Source of the DNA: Dryomyza anilis
Taxonomy: Eukaryota; Arthropoda; Insecta; Diptera; Dryomyzidae
Assembly (NCBI GenBank): GCA_951804985.1
Contig: OX638131.1
Coordinates: 42,631,121 to 42,695,120 of the forward strand
Length of the DNA: 64,000 nt
Direction: 5' to 3'
Below the pieces are notes generated by a model that was not told where the DNA came from, did no database searches, and was given only the letters and a program-made list of their open reading frames with translations. Of this stretch, positions 23,517 to 33,486 are shown piece after piece (the stretch's first letter is position 1; every line of letters begins with the position of its first letter). A program made the position numbers and the translations under genes.

Positions 23517-25049
23517 CTATTATTAATCACAAAAAAGTGTGTTTAAAACATTCCGTGTTTGCTTTTTATTTAAAAATAATTTTCATTTTGCTAGTTTTCA
23601 TAGTATGAAAAGAATATACAATAAAATACAACCTAAATAATTTAATTTATACGGCTTCCTTAATCATTTCAATCACAACAAAAACGTAATTTTTGTATAC
23701 TAGGGATGTGATAAGTGAAAGTATTGTTAATGTTGTTTCGAATTATGCTGAAATGCTCAGTACACAAAAATATATATTAAAAAAACTCTGTCAACCGCTT
23801 AAAACTCGTAAATAATGGAAATTTCGTAAATCCTAGAAATTTACGAAAAATTGATATGAGAATATTTTACGAGTAATTTATAAATTGATCTACCAATTTT
23901 TATATGGGAATTCACGTAAATATATTCATAGACATTTTCTTCTATCTTTTCGTTAATTGTCAAGAAAACTATATGAACGTCGTGTAGCACGTGGACGCGG
24001 GTTCGTATCCTGCCTGCTACATCATCACGAATATAACCATATGGTCGCATTAGGTTGATTCGGGTTAACTTAATTTTGTTATTTTATTTTGTCAGTTTTG
24101 GGTTTTCTGTCGTTACTAGTTGATAAAAGTTGCTCATATTTGGTATGTTACTTTTGAATAATAATAATATGTATCGTACTTCATTTCTCTTCATTTATGC
24201 GTATCTTTCGTATGACACGAAAAACCTTTAATGAAATCTGAGTATTAGTTTCCGTATATAGAATTATCACAAAAGTCGAGTCAAATAGCGACAAATTTAA
24301 AAGAAATTAGTTAGGCTTCCATTTTTAAAATTGCTATTATAAATAATGCATCTGGAGAATTTTGAAGAAAAAATGTTTACAGATGAATCAAAAAAAGAAG
24401 ATATTTTAATATACTAATACCGTTCAAACTCTAAATTTTTCAGTGTTGGTGCATTATTTATGCAGTTTTGTGATGGTGTAAAAAAAATAAAATTATATGC
24501 TGACCACCAAAATCGTGTTTAAAATTTTCGGACTTTCATTTCTTATTATGTTTGTGATTTTAAAAAAGAGTTAACCATTCGAAAGAGCCTTTACCTTTCA
24601 ACCTTTCATTACCTTTCAAATTGTTTAATATTGAACATATAGTTCACGTTCTACAGTAGTTTAACTAAATGCAAAATATTAAATATCGACGACGTTTTTC
24701 AATTTATTAAGGGGTATAACTACCAGAAAAAAATACGTGTCAAATATTTTATGGCACAGAACATGTCTGTAAAATTTCAAAAAGATCGGAGCTCATAAAG
24801 TCATTTTTTGTTGAAAAGCGCCCGGTTTGACGTGGAATGGCCGATATGCCTAATCCGAATAGTTTGTAATGCTCGAGTAATCATGAAATTTCAATAGCCA
24901 CAAATTGCGTTTCAATAAACTTCTGATATTGATCAAATAGATCGGTTTAAAATATTTTTTTCTGTCATTAATCGAAGCTAGGTTGTGCTATTTGTTAAGA
25001 AATTAATTTTAAATAATTATCACTGATTCAGAAAATTTATTTATAAAAA
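23517..25049. other. Non-coding stretch with one tRNA-like fragment
   Basis: AT-rich sequence without genes. A short tRNA-like fold is listed at 23984-24020. Around 24710-24850, TTTGACGTGGAATGGCC after an AAATTTCA segment is echoed at 43580-43660 (TTTGACGTGGAATAACC), suggesting an old, unrecognised dispersed repeat. Confidence 0.4.
23984..24020 (+). other. Miniature tRNA-like fold (acceptor stem + T arm only)
   Basis: GTAGCA (23984-23989) can pair with TGCTAC (24015-24020). Inside lies a five-pair T stem, GCGGG (23997-24001) with CCTGC (24009-24013), closing a seven-base TTCGTAT loop. The B-box-like core is GGTTCGTATCC. D and anticodon arms are absent and replaced by a 6-base linker. It is probably the relic of a tRNA or tRNA-derived SINE with an internal deletion. 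A functional RNA is not supported. Confidence 0.4.
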
Positions 25050-25245
25050 ACTAGCTGGACCCGTGCACGACTCGTGCTAAGATTTTGTAAATGCAAGGAT
25101 ATGCAGCTATTTTATTAATATAAAAATATTTTTTTTATTATTTATAACAGGGATCAGGCTGTGGACAGTTTTATTTGTTTTATAAATGTAGTAACAAAAA
25201 TAATTCTCCGCCAAAACAACTTTTCTCAAAGACAATTCTTTCTGT

Positions 25246-25410
25246 ACTTTCCCGTAGAATTATTCCCCGTAGAATATTTCGCCGTAGAAATCTTTCTAGT
25301 AGAAATCTTCGCTGTAAACTTGTTCCCCATAGAACGCTCTCCCGTAGAATTCTTCCCGGTAGAATTTTTCCCGTAGAATTCTTCCCCGTAGAGTTTTTCC
25401 AGTAGAAGTT
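25246..25410 (+). repeat. 15-bp minisatellite, CCCGTAGAATTCTTC type
   Basis: About eleven degenerate units of CCCGTAGAATTCTTC (variants CCGTAGAAATCTTCG, CCATAGAACGCTCTC). The last unit, CCAGTAGAAGTTTTA, is intermediate in sequence to the adjoining GTGTGGTGAGTTTTA array with the same period, so the second array probably grew out of the first. Equivalent short arrays precede the second array in M3-M6. Confidence 0.8.
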
Positions 25411-26605
25411 TTAGTGTGGTGAGTTCCAGTGTGGTGAGTTTAGGTGTGGTGAGTTTTAGTGTGGTGAGTTTTAGTGTGGTGACTTTAAGTGTGGTGAGTT
25501 TTAGTGTGGTGAGTTTGGTGAGGTGAATTTAGGTGTGGAGAACTTTAGTGTGGTGAATTTTATTGTGGTGAGTTTTAGTGTAGTGAGTTTTGGTGTGGTG
25601 AGTTGAAGTGTAGTGAGTTTTAGTGTAGTGAGTTTTAGTGTAGTGAAATTTTAGTCTGGTGAGTTTAGGTGTGGTTAATTTTAGTGTGTTGAATTTTAGT
25701 GTGGTGAGTTTTAGTGTTGTGAATTTTTGTAAAGTGAGTTTTAGTGTGGTGAGTTTTAGTGTGGTGAGTTTTGGTGTGGTGAGTTTAAGTGTGGAGAAAT
25801 TTTAGTGTGGTGAATTTTGTGGTGAAATTTTAGTGTAGTGAGTTTTAGTGTTGTGAATTATAGTGTGGAGAATTTTAGAGTGGTGAGTTTTAGTGTAGTG
25901 AATTTTAGTGTGGTGAGTTTTAGTGTGGTGAATTATAGTGTGGTGGGTTTTAGTGCGGTGAATTTTAGTTCGGTTAGTTTTAATGTGGTGAGTTTTAATG
26001 TGGTGAAATTTTAGGTAGTTAGGTAGTTTTAGTGTGGTGAGTTTTAGTGTGGTGAAATTTTATTGTGGTGAGTTTAAGTGTGGTTAATTTTAGTGTGGTG
26101 AGTTTTAGTGTAGTGAATTTTAGTGTAGGGAGTTTTAGTGTTGTGAATTATAGTGTGATGAGTTTTAGTGTGGTGAATTTTAGTGTGGTGAGTTTGAGTG
26201 TAGTGAGTTTTAGAGTGGTGAGTATTGGTGTGGTGAGTTTAAGTGTGGTGAGTTTTAGTGTAGTGAATTTTAGTGTTGTGAATTATAGTGTGGTGAGTTT
26301 TAGTGTGGTGAATTTTAGTGTGGTGAGTTTTATTGTGGTGAGTTTTAGAGTGGTGAGTATTGGTGTGGTAAGTTTAAGTGTGGTGAATTTTAGTGTGGTG
26401 AGTTTTAGTGTGGTGAAATTTTAGTGTGGTGAGTTTAAGTGTGGTGAATTTTAGTGTGTTGAATTTTTGTGTAGTGAGTTTTAGTGTGGTGAGTTTTGGT
26501 GTGGTGAGTTTAAGTATGGTGAGTTTTGGTGTGGTGAGTTTAAGTGTGGTGAGTTTTTAGTGTGGTGTATTTTAGTGTGGTGAGTTTTAGTGTGGTGAGT
26601 TTGTT
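25411..26605 (+). repeat. 15-bp minisatellite, GTGTGGTGAGTTTTA type (M2)
   Basis: Roughly 80 degenerate 15-bp units with point variants (GAATTTTAG, GAGTTTAAG) and occasional 1-bp insertions (GAAATTTTAG). Because the period is divisible by three, long frames of VVSFS/VVNFS pentapeptides appear (for example 26065-26424). These are not genes: the 1-bp insertions shift the frame repeatedly. Confidence 0.9.
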
Positions 26606-26936
26606 TTTATTTTTCTTTCCTTTTTTTTTGTTTTTCCATTAGTTTGGATTGTAGTTTTATGTGATTGATTTTGTATTTTTGCTTTTGTGTTGTTTTGTCC
26701 TTATTGGTTTCTTTGCTCTTAATTTTTTTTATTAATTGAGTTTTTTGTTTCATGTTCGTAGCTGGTGAAAGTGCCGAGTTATATCGTATTGAAAGTTTAG
26801 GTTATATGGGAGGTGCCACGCCTCTTTGTCCAATCCCGTCCATATAGCCTATCATTACTTCCAGACCATACCGCACCTGTGGTAAAAATTTTATGAAAAT
26901 CAGATGAGTTGTTTAGACGGAGATGTGGAACAAACA

Positions 26937-26981
26937 AACAAACAAACAAACAAACAAACAAACAAATAAACAAACCAACCA
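26937..26981 (+). repeat. (CAAA)n microsatellite, tail of M2
   Basis: About eleven tetranucleotide units of CAAA/AACA directly after the conserved GGAGATGTGGAACAAAC. It occupies the tail position that is (GTACAAAC)n in M3/M4 and (GACA)n in M5/M6. Confidence 0.85.
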
Positions 26982-27210
26982 ACATTCAGATTTATTAGAT
27001 TAATAGGATGTTAAAAATAAACGCGAATTGATGCTACAGATACGAGTCAATTTTATTGTGCATGTCGTGTAGAGTTGCAATTTTTTATTTCCATACAGAT
27101 ATCTAACGCGATATACACAGCTTGTGCAAGTAATGAGTATATGGGACAATAATCAAACACTGTCCATGAAATCACAATCACTACTGAAGTGCTGTACATC
27201 AGTTGCGGCT

Positions 27211-27220
27211 CCCTTATATA
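27211..27220 (-). promoter_or_regulatory. TATA-box candidate next to the heat-shock-like array
   Basis: Minus strand TATATAAGGG lies 14 bp downstream of the nearest TTC half-site, about the spacing found in fly heat-shock promoters. An initiator-like TTCAGTA follows some 33 bases further (27181-27187). The predicted transcript would run toward 27005. Its first ATG opens only a 5-codon frame, so the product would be non-coding or the promoter orphaned. Confidence 0.4.
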
Positions 27221-27233
27221 CTTCATGCATCAG

Positions 27234-27291
27234 TTCGACACGTTTCGACAAGCTTCGACTTGTTTCGAGAACCTTCTACTTGTTTCGTGAA
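27234..27291 (-). promoter_or_regulatory. Heat-shock-element-like array
   Basis: TTC occurs at 27234, 27244, 27254, 27264, 27274 and 27284, exactly 10 bp apart. GAA occurs at the correct half-site positions 27269 and 27289. TTCGAGAACCTTC (27264-27276) is a perfect nTTCnnGAAnnTTCn heat-shock element, the binding site of trimeric HSF. The neighbouring units read TTTCGACAAG, CTTCGACTTG and TTTCGTGAAT, so the array is also a 10-bp tandem repeat. Factor binding is inferred from the consensus only. Confidence 0.5.
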
Positions 27292-27560
27292 TGACGTATG
27301 CTATTGGCATCTCATTCGCACTCATGTGTTTTAATGTGCAGATATTCCATCTCTTTCTTGCACATTGTTCATTACGCTGAATATCTGATATCTGGCTATA
27401 AATTAGTAGCATAAACATGTAGTCTTCATATTAGTAACCATGTTTCTAGATCGGTAACTAGTTATAATGGATGCAGAAAAAAATAGTTAACAAAATTTGT
27501 TCGTAGAGGAAAGTGTCAAAATTGTCGAAAACAAAACAAAAAAAAAATATTGAAATACAA

Positions 27561-28067
27561 ATTATATTTCATTTATCTATTTTGTAGGAAACATCTATCT
27601 TTAAATTTTTGGTGTAGATTCCATCGTGCGATTTGTTTTATTTCTTTCCGCCATGGACTTATAAAATTTAACAAATAACTTATTTGAAAGGTCCTTAGAA
27701 TCGTGCCTTAGCTGCTGATTTGAACCTATGCTAATCGCTCTCTTCTATGCTGTCCACCATCAAGTCTCATTTTAATACCTTTCTTGACTGAAGCAATTTC
27801 ATCCATTCGTTTCACGTGACTTAGACAGCGAATCCATAGATTTTGATGCGCTTGACTTTGTCAATTGTCGTCGAATAGCTTACAGCTCTAGTGTTTCAAC
27901 TGGTAAATAGTAACCAGTTTAGAAAGGAATTAAAGAAACTAGTTTATAGACTGACTGTAAAAATTTAGTCTATAAACTGGTTAAAAGAAACTAGTTTAAA
28001 AACTACTGCAAGAGGGGACAATTATCACATTGTAGGACATGAGCATTGAAATAATTACAGTTCATTG
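27561..28067. other. Non-coding stretch with an inverted repeat
   Basis: No gene seen. AACTAGTTTATAGACT (27937-27952) is complementary with one mismatch to AGTCTATAAACTGGTT (27966-27981), a 16-bp stem with a 13-base loop. AAACTAGTTT, itself a palindrome, recurs just downstream. Confidence 0.5.
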
Positions 28068-28158
28068 TATGAAATTGGAATCGAATTCGGGCTAGTTGAG
28101 TGTCTACGAAGAACTAGACCAATACTAGTATTTAACTAGTCCATTAGACTACCAAAGC
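28068..28158 (-). mobile_element. Decayed tRNA-derived SINE head
   Basis: On the minus strand TTTGGTAGTCTAATGG (A-box-like, 28141-28156) precedes AATTCGATTCC (B-box-like, 28077-28087) with an enlarged spacer containing the palindrome AATACTAGTATT. Such A-to-B expansion is seen in degenerated SINE heads or intron-bearing tRNA relics. No complete cloverleaf can be drawn. Confidence 0.35.
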
Positions 28159-28169
28159 AATAAATTATG

Positions 28170-28520
28170 TTGCCACAAATTCAATTTTTTATTTATTTTT
28201 AGCACCTTAAGCACACCAACTTGTCATTTAATTTATGAGAAAAAGTGCACTAATTGAATCTTTTATTGTTGCTCATAAATTGAGTCGAGCACTCAAATAG
28301 TTAAATAGTGGCTAGGAATTAAAAACCGTTCCTCACTCACAGGGTCGCTTCATACATACTACGCGGGAACAACAAACAGTAGCTGCAAATAAAATAATTA
28401 AAACAATCAAATAAAAAAATGTAATTGTAGGCTGTGGATATTATTTGCTATTGACACAAAAACATTCGACATTAATTTGCGTTGATATTTGCAAAAGGAT
28501 GAAATATGATCTATGATCTT
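28170..28520. other. Non-coding stretch, no gene seen
   Basis: AT-rich sequence with nothing recognisable. Confidence 0.45.
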
Positions 28521-28544
28521 ATCCTATTAATATAATAAATCTGT

Positions 28545-28605
28545 TTGTTCGTTTGTACGTTTGTACGTTTGTACGTTTGTACGTTTGTACGTTTGTACGT
28601 TTGTT
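28545..28605 (-). repeat. (GTACGTTT)n microsatellite
   Basis: Six to seven uninterrupted 8-bp units GTACGTTT form the tail of M3. The same octamer (as GTACAAAC) appears only twice at the end of M4, so the M3 tail expanded, or the M4 tail shrank, after the copies separated. Confidence 0.9.
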
Positions 28606-29340
28606 CCGCTTCTCCGTCTAAACGGCTGATCCGATTTTCTTGAAATTTTTACCACAGATGCGGTATGGTCTGGAAGGAATGATAGGCTATATATGGGCGG
28701 GATTGGACAAAGAGGCGTGGCACCTCCCATACAACCTAAACTTTCAATACGATATAACTCGGCACTTTCACAAGCTACGAACATGAAACAAAAAACTTAA
28801 ATACAAAAAAAAATGTAAAAACAAAAAAGCAAAAGCACAAAACAAAACAAAACAAAAGCAAAAATACAAAAACAAAAGCAATCACGTTTGTTCCGCTTCT
28901 CCGTCTTAACGGCTGATCCGATTTTCTTGAAATTTTTACCACAGATGCGGTATGGTCTGGAAGGAATGATAGGCTATATATGGGCGGGATTGGACAAAGA
29001 GGCGTGGCACCTCCCATACAACCTAAACTTTCAATACGATATAACTCGGCACTTTCACAAGCTACGAACATGAAACAAAAACTTAAATACAAAAAAAAAT
29101 TTAAAAACAAAAAAGCAAAAGCACAAAACAAAACAAAAGCAAAAATACAAAAACAAAAGCAATCACGTTTGTTCCGCTTCTCCGTCTACACGGCTGATCC
29201 GATTTTCTTGAAATTTTTACCACAGATGCGGTATGGTCTGGAAGTAATGATAGGCTATATATGGGCGGGATTGGACAAAGAGGCGTGGCACCTCCCATAC
29301 AACCTAAACACGATATAACTCGGCACTTTCACCAGCTACG
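28601..29340 (-). repeat. Triplicated 3' module of M3 (~284-bp period)
   Basis: TTGTTCCGCTTCTCCGTCT recurs at 28601, 28888 and 29169. Each copy spans the TAGACGGAG motif, GGGCGGGATTGGACAAAGAG, the GTGGCACCTCCCATACAACC block, TTTCATGTTCG (as its complement) and an A/T-rich linker. Single-base differences (CGTCTAAACG, CGTCTTAACG, CGTCTACACG) distinguish the copies. M4 has two such modules. Confidence 0.9.
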
Positions 29341-29376
29341 AACATGAAACAAAAAACTCAAATACAAAAAAAACAC

Positions 29377-30655
29377 CACACCAAAACTCACCACAGTAAA
29401 ACTCACCACACAAAAACTCACCACACTAAAACTCACCACACTAAAACTCACCACACAAAAACTCACCACACTAAAACTCACCACACTTAAACTCACCACA
29501 CTAAAACTCACCACACTAAAACTCACCACACTTAAACTCACCACACAAAAATTCAACACACTAAAACTCACCACACTAAAACTCACCACACTAAAACTCA
29601 TCACACTAAAACTCACCACACTAAAATTCACCACACTAAAACTCACCACACTAAAATTTCACCACACTAAAACTTACCACACTAAAACTCACCACACAAA
29701 AACTCACCACACTAAAACTCACCACACAAAAATTCAACACACTAAAATTCACCACACTTAAACTCACCACACTTAAATTTCACCACACTAAAACTCACCA
29801 CACTAAAACTCACCACACTAAAACTCACTACACTAAAATTTCACCACATTAAAATTCACCACTTTTAAACTCACCACATTAAAACTCACTACACTCAAAT
29901 TTCGATACACTAAAACTCACCACACTAAAACTCACCGCTCTAAAATTCACCACACTAAAACTCACCACACTAAAATTTCACCACATTAAAACTCACCACA
30001 CTAAAACTCACCACACAAAACTCACTACACTCAAATGTCGCCACACTAGAACTCACCACACAAAAATTCAACACACTAAAATTCACCACACTTAAACTCA
30101 CCACACTAAAATTTCACCACACTAAAACTCACCACACTAAAACTCACTACACTAAAATTTCACCACATTAAAATTCACCACTTTTAAACTCACCACATTA
30201 AAACTACCTACACTCAAATTTCGATACACTAAAACTCACCACACTAAAACCCACCACACTATAATTAATCACACTAAAACTCACCACCCTAAAATTCACT
30301 ACACTAAAACTCACCACAATAAAATTCATCACATTAAAATTCATCACACTAAAACTCACCACAATAAAATTAACCACACTAAAACTCGCTACACTAAAAC
30401 ACGCCACACTAAAACAAGCCACATTAAAATTCACCACACTAAAACCCACCACACTATAATTGACCACACTAAAACTCACCACACTTAAAAATACCACACT
30501 TAAACTCACCACACTCAAATTCACCACACTAAAACTCACCCCACTAAAACTCACCACACCAAAACTAACCACAATTAAACTCACCACTCAAAAATTCACC
30601 ACATCTAAACTCACCACACCGAAACTTACTACATTAAAACCCACCACACTAAAAC
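29377..30655 (-). repeat. 15-bp minisatellite in M3 (CTCACCACACTAAAA on plus strand)
   Basis: About 85 degenerate units. Internal larger repeats are visible: the block CACACAAAAATTCAACACAC with its neighbours occurs near 29540, 29730 and 30060. The order of variants from 30200 to 30655 mirrors M4 from 31320 to 31800, including rare units such as GCCACATTAAAAT and ATAATTGACCA. Confidence 0.9.
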
Positions 30656-31317
30656 TTCTACTGGGAAAAACTCTACGGGGAAGATTTCTACTGTGAATAA
30701 TTCTGTGGAGAAGCGCAGTCTGAGAAAAAATTGTCCTTGAGAAAAGTTGTTTTGGCGGAGAATTATTTGGTTACCACATTTATAAAACCAATAAAAAAAT
30801 TTCAACAGCTAAGCACGGGCCCCTCATATAAATAATAAAATGTTTTTTATATTAATATCTTTGAATTCAGAAAATCTTGGCACGAGTCGTGCACGGGTCC
30901 AGCTAGTTTATAATAAAGCGCTTAATATTTGCTGTATTTGCAGTCAATTCAATTAACAAAGTTGCAACAACTATATTATATACTAGCTGAACCCGTGCAC
31001 GACTCGTGCCAAGATTTTCTGAATTCAAAGATATGGAGCAATTTTATTAATATAAAAAACATTTTATTATTTATATGAGGGGCCCGTGCTTAGCTGTTGA
31101 AATTTTTTTATTGGTTTTATAAATGTGGTAACCAAATAATTCTCCGCCAAAACAACTTTTCTCAAAGACAATTTTTTCTCAGACTGCGCTTCTCCGCAGA
31201 ATTATTCCCAGTAGAAATCTTCCCCGTAAAATCCACATAGAACGCTTTCCCGTAGAATTCTCAAAGTAGAATTCATCCCGGTAGAATTGTTCCCGGTAGA
31301 GTTTTTCCCAGTAGAAG

Positions 31318-32816
31318 TTTTAGTGTGGTGGGTTTTAATGTAGTAAGTTTCGGTGTGGTGAGTTTAGATGTGGTGAATTTTGGAGTGGTGAGTTTAATTG
31401 TGGTTAGTTTTGGTGTGGTGAGTTTTAGTGTGGTGAGTTTTAGTGTGGTGAATTTGAGTGTGGTGAGTTTAAGTGTGGTGTTTTTAAGTGTGGTGAGTTT
31501 TAGTGTGGTGAGTTTTAGTGTGGTCAATTATAGTGTGGTGGGTTTTAGTGTGGTGAATTTTAATGTGGCGTGTTTTAATGTGGCGTATTTTAGTGTAGCG
31601 AGTTTTAGTGTGGTGAATTTTATTGTGGTGAGTTTTAGTGTGATGAATTTTAAAGTGATGAATTTTATTGTGGTGAGTTGTAGTGTAGTGAATTTTAGGG
31701 TGGTGACTTTTAGTGTGGTTAATTATAGTGTGGTGGATTTTAGTGCGGTGAGTTTTATTGTGGTGAGTTTTAGTGTATCGAAATTTAAGTTTAGTGAGTT
31801 TTAATGTGGTGAGTTTAAAAGTGGTGAATTTTAATGTGGTGAAATTTTAGTGTAGTGAGTTTTAGTGTGGTGAAATTTTAGTGTGGTGAGTTTAAGTGTG
31901 AAGAATTTTAGAGTGTTGAATTTTTGTGTGGTGAGTTTTAGTGTGATGAGTTTTAGTGTGGTGAGTTTTAGTGTGGTAAGTTTTAGTGTGGTGATTTTTG
32001 GTATGGTGAGTTTAAGTGTGGTGAGTTTTAGTGTTGTGAATTTTAGTGCGGTGAGTTTTAGTGTGGCGACATTTGAGTGTAGTGAGTTTTAGTGTGGTGA
32101 GTTTTAGTGTGGTGAGTTTTAGTGTGGTGAGTTTTAATGTAATGAACTTTTAGTGTGGTGAGTTTTAGTGTGGTGAATTTTAGTGTGGTGAGTTTTAGTG
32201 TGGTGAAATTTTAGTGTGGTGAGTTTTAGTGTGGTGAAATTTTAGTGTGGTTGGTTTTAGTGTGGAGAATTTTAGTGTGTTGAATTTTTGTGTGGTGAGT
32301 TTACGTGTGGTGAAATTTTAGTGTGGTGAGTTTTAGTGTGGTGAAATTTTAGTGTGGTTGGTTTTAGTGTGGAGAATTTTAGTGTGTTGAATTTTTGTGT
32401 GGTGAGTTTAAGTGTGGTGAGTTTCAGTGTGGTGAGTTTAAGTGTGGTGAGTTTTAGTGTGGTGAGTTTTAGTGTGGTGAGTTTTAGTGTGGTGAATTTT
32501 AGTGTGTTGAATTTTTGTGTGGTGAGTTTAAGTGTGGTGAAATTTTAGTGTGGTGAGTTTTAGTGTGGTGAAATTTTAGTGTGGTTGGTTTTAGTGTGGA
32601 GAATTTTAGTGTGTTGAATTTTTGTGTGGTGAGTTTTAGTGTGGTGAGTTTTAGTGTGGTGAGTTTTTGTGTGGTGAGTTTTAGTGTGGTGAGTTTTAGT
32701 GTGGTGAGTTTTAGTGTGGTGAATTTTAGTGTGGTGAGTTTTAGTGTGGTGAATTATAGTGTGGTGGGTTTTAGTGTGGTTAATTTAAGGGTGAATTTTA
32801 GTGTGGTGACTTTGTT
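31318..32816 (+). repeat. 15-bp minisatellite in M4
   Basis: Roughly 100 degenerate GTGTGGTGAGTTTTA units. A higher-order repeat is visible: the block GTGTGGTTGGTTTTAGTGTG followed by GAGAATTTTAGTGTGTTG recurs at about 32248, 32350 and 32580, evidence of slippage or exchange on a scale of 100-230 bp. Valine/serine-rich open frames (for example 31325-31804) are by-products. Confidence 0.9.
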
Positions 32817-32984
32817 TTTCCTTTTCTTTACTTTTTTTGTTTTTTATTTAGTTTGGATTGTGGTTTTATGTGATTGGTTTTGTTTTTGTATTTTTGCTTT
32901 TGTTTTGTGTTGTACTTTTGCTTTTTTGTTTTTAATTTTTTTTTTTGTATTTAATTTTTTTTTTGTATTTGAGTTTTTTGTTTC

Positions 32985-33470
32985 ATGTTCGTAGCTGGTG
33001 AAAGTGCCGAGTTATATCGTGTTTAGGTTGCATGGGAGTTGCCACGCCTCTTTGTCCAATCCCGCCCATATATAGCCTATCATTCCTTCCAGACCATACC
33101 GCATCTGTGGTAAAAATTTCAAGACAATCGGATCAGCCGTTTAGACGGAGAAGCGGAACAAACGTGATTGCTTTTGTTTTTGTATTTTTGCTTTTGTTTT
33201 GTTTTGTTTCGTGCTTTTGCTTTTTTTTTTAATTTTTTTTTTGTATTTGAGTTTTTTGTTTCATGTTCGTAGCTGGTGAAAGTGCCGAGTTATATCGTAT
33301 TGAAAGTTTAGGTTGTATGGGAGGTGCCACGCCTCTTTGTCCAATCCCGCCCATATATAGCCTATCATTCCTTCCAGACCATACCGCATCTGTGGTAAAA
33401 ATTTCAAGAAAATCGGATCAGCCGTTTAGACGGAGAAGCGGAACAAACGTACAAACGTACAAACGAACAA
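32985..33470 (+). repeat. Duplicated 3' module of M4
   Basis: TTCATGTTCGTAGCTGGTGA occurs near 32981 and 33259 (about 278 bp apart). The upstream copy lacks the TATTGAAAGT portion and has GTTGCATGGGAGTTGCCACG. The two copies otherwise agree through GTTTAGACGGAGAAGCGGAA. Confidence 0.88.
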
Positions 33471-33486
33471 ACAGATTTATTATATT

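Larger units (their letters stand above)
25050..27003 (+). mobile_element. Family M element, full-length copy M2 (Helitron-like, microsatellite-bearing)
   Basis: Order of parts: 5' terminus CTAGCTGGACCCGTGCACGA with CTCGTGC; ATTCTCCGCCAAAACAACTT; a 15-bp array of CCCGTAGAATTCTTC units; a 15-bp array of GTGTGGTGAGTTTTA units; a T-rich block; the 3' module (TTTCATGTTCGTAGCTGG, GGTGCCACGCCTCTTTGTCC, TAGACGGAG); and a (CAAA)n tail ending TTTATTAGATTAA. There is no long TIR and no coding sequence. The layout of termini plus microsatellite tail resembles non-autonomous Helitron/Helentron elements of insects, but that classification is inference. It is the best reference copy of the family in this window. 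Confidence 0.75.
27004..27560. other. Non-repetitive stretch carrying a promoter-like cluster
   Basis: No coding region is recognised. It contains the phased TTC/GAA array and TATA element listed next, plus ATTGG, TGACG and a second TATA-like GGCTATAAAT at about 27392-27401 on the plus strand. Confidence 0.4.
28521..30908 (-). mobile_element. Family M element, copy M3 (inverted; left arm of a 5-kb palindrome)
   Basis: Read on the minus strand it starts with CTAGCTGGACCCGTGCACGA (about 30889-30908), then the CTCCGCCAAAACAACTTTTC block, the 15-bp arrays, and a 3' module repeated three times, ending in (GTACAAAC)n and a TTTATTATATTAA terminus at 28521. The 5' part is nearly identical to M4, which faces it across a 73-bp spacer. 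No protein is encoded. Confidence 0.78.
28521..33486. repeat. 5-kb imperfect palindrome of two family M copies (M3/M4)
   Basis: M3 and M4 lie head to head around a spacer at 30909-30981. From the centre outward, the terminus, the ATTTATATGAGGGGCCCGTG region, the CTCCGCCAAAACAAC block and about 600 bp of minisatellite units match in the same order in both arms. That argues for inverted duplication of one element rather than two independent insertions. The arms differ further out: M3 has three 3' modules, M4 two. Confidence 0.75.
30982..33486 (+). mobile_element. Family M element, copy M4 (right arm of the palindrome)
   Basis: It begins ACTAGCTGAACCCGTGCACG, carries GAGGGGCCCGTGCTTAGCTG, ATTCTCCGCCAAAACAACTT, CAGACTGCGCTTCTCCG, a short CCCGGTAGAATTGTT array, the GTGTGGTGAGTTTTA array, a T-rich block and two 3' modules, and ends AACAGATTTATTATATTAA. 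The next family copy (M5) starts at the very next bases, so M5 sits at the M4 terminus. Confidence 0.78.

Noticed and set aside
28527..29318. Repeated open frame with SAELYRIESLGCMGGATPLCP-type words on several copies
   Set aside because: It is the family M 3' module, identical in each copy including the non-coding flanks; stops and frame vary between copies.
26065..32994. Long Val/Ser/Phe-rich and Thr/Leu/Lys-rich open frames (26065-26424, 29329-29649, 30204-30696, 31273-31804, 32354-32994)
   Set aside because: They are translations of the 15-bp minisatellites, on either strand, open because the period is a multiple of three. Frequent 16-bp units break them.
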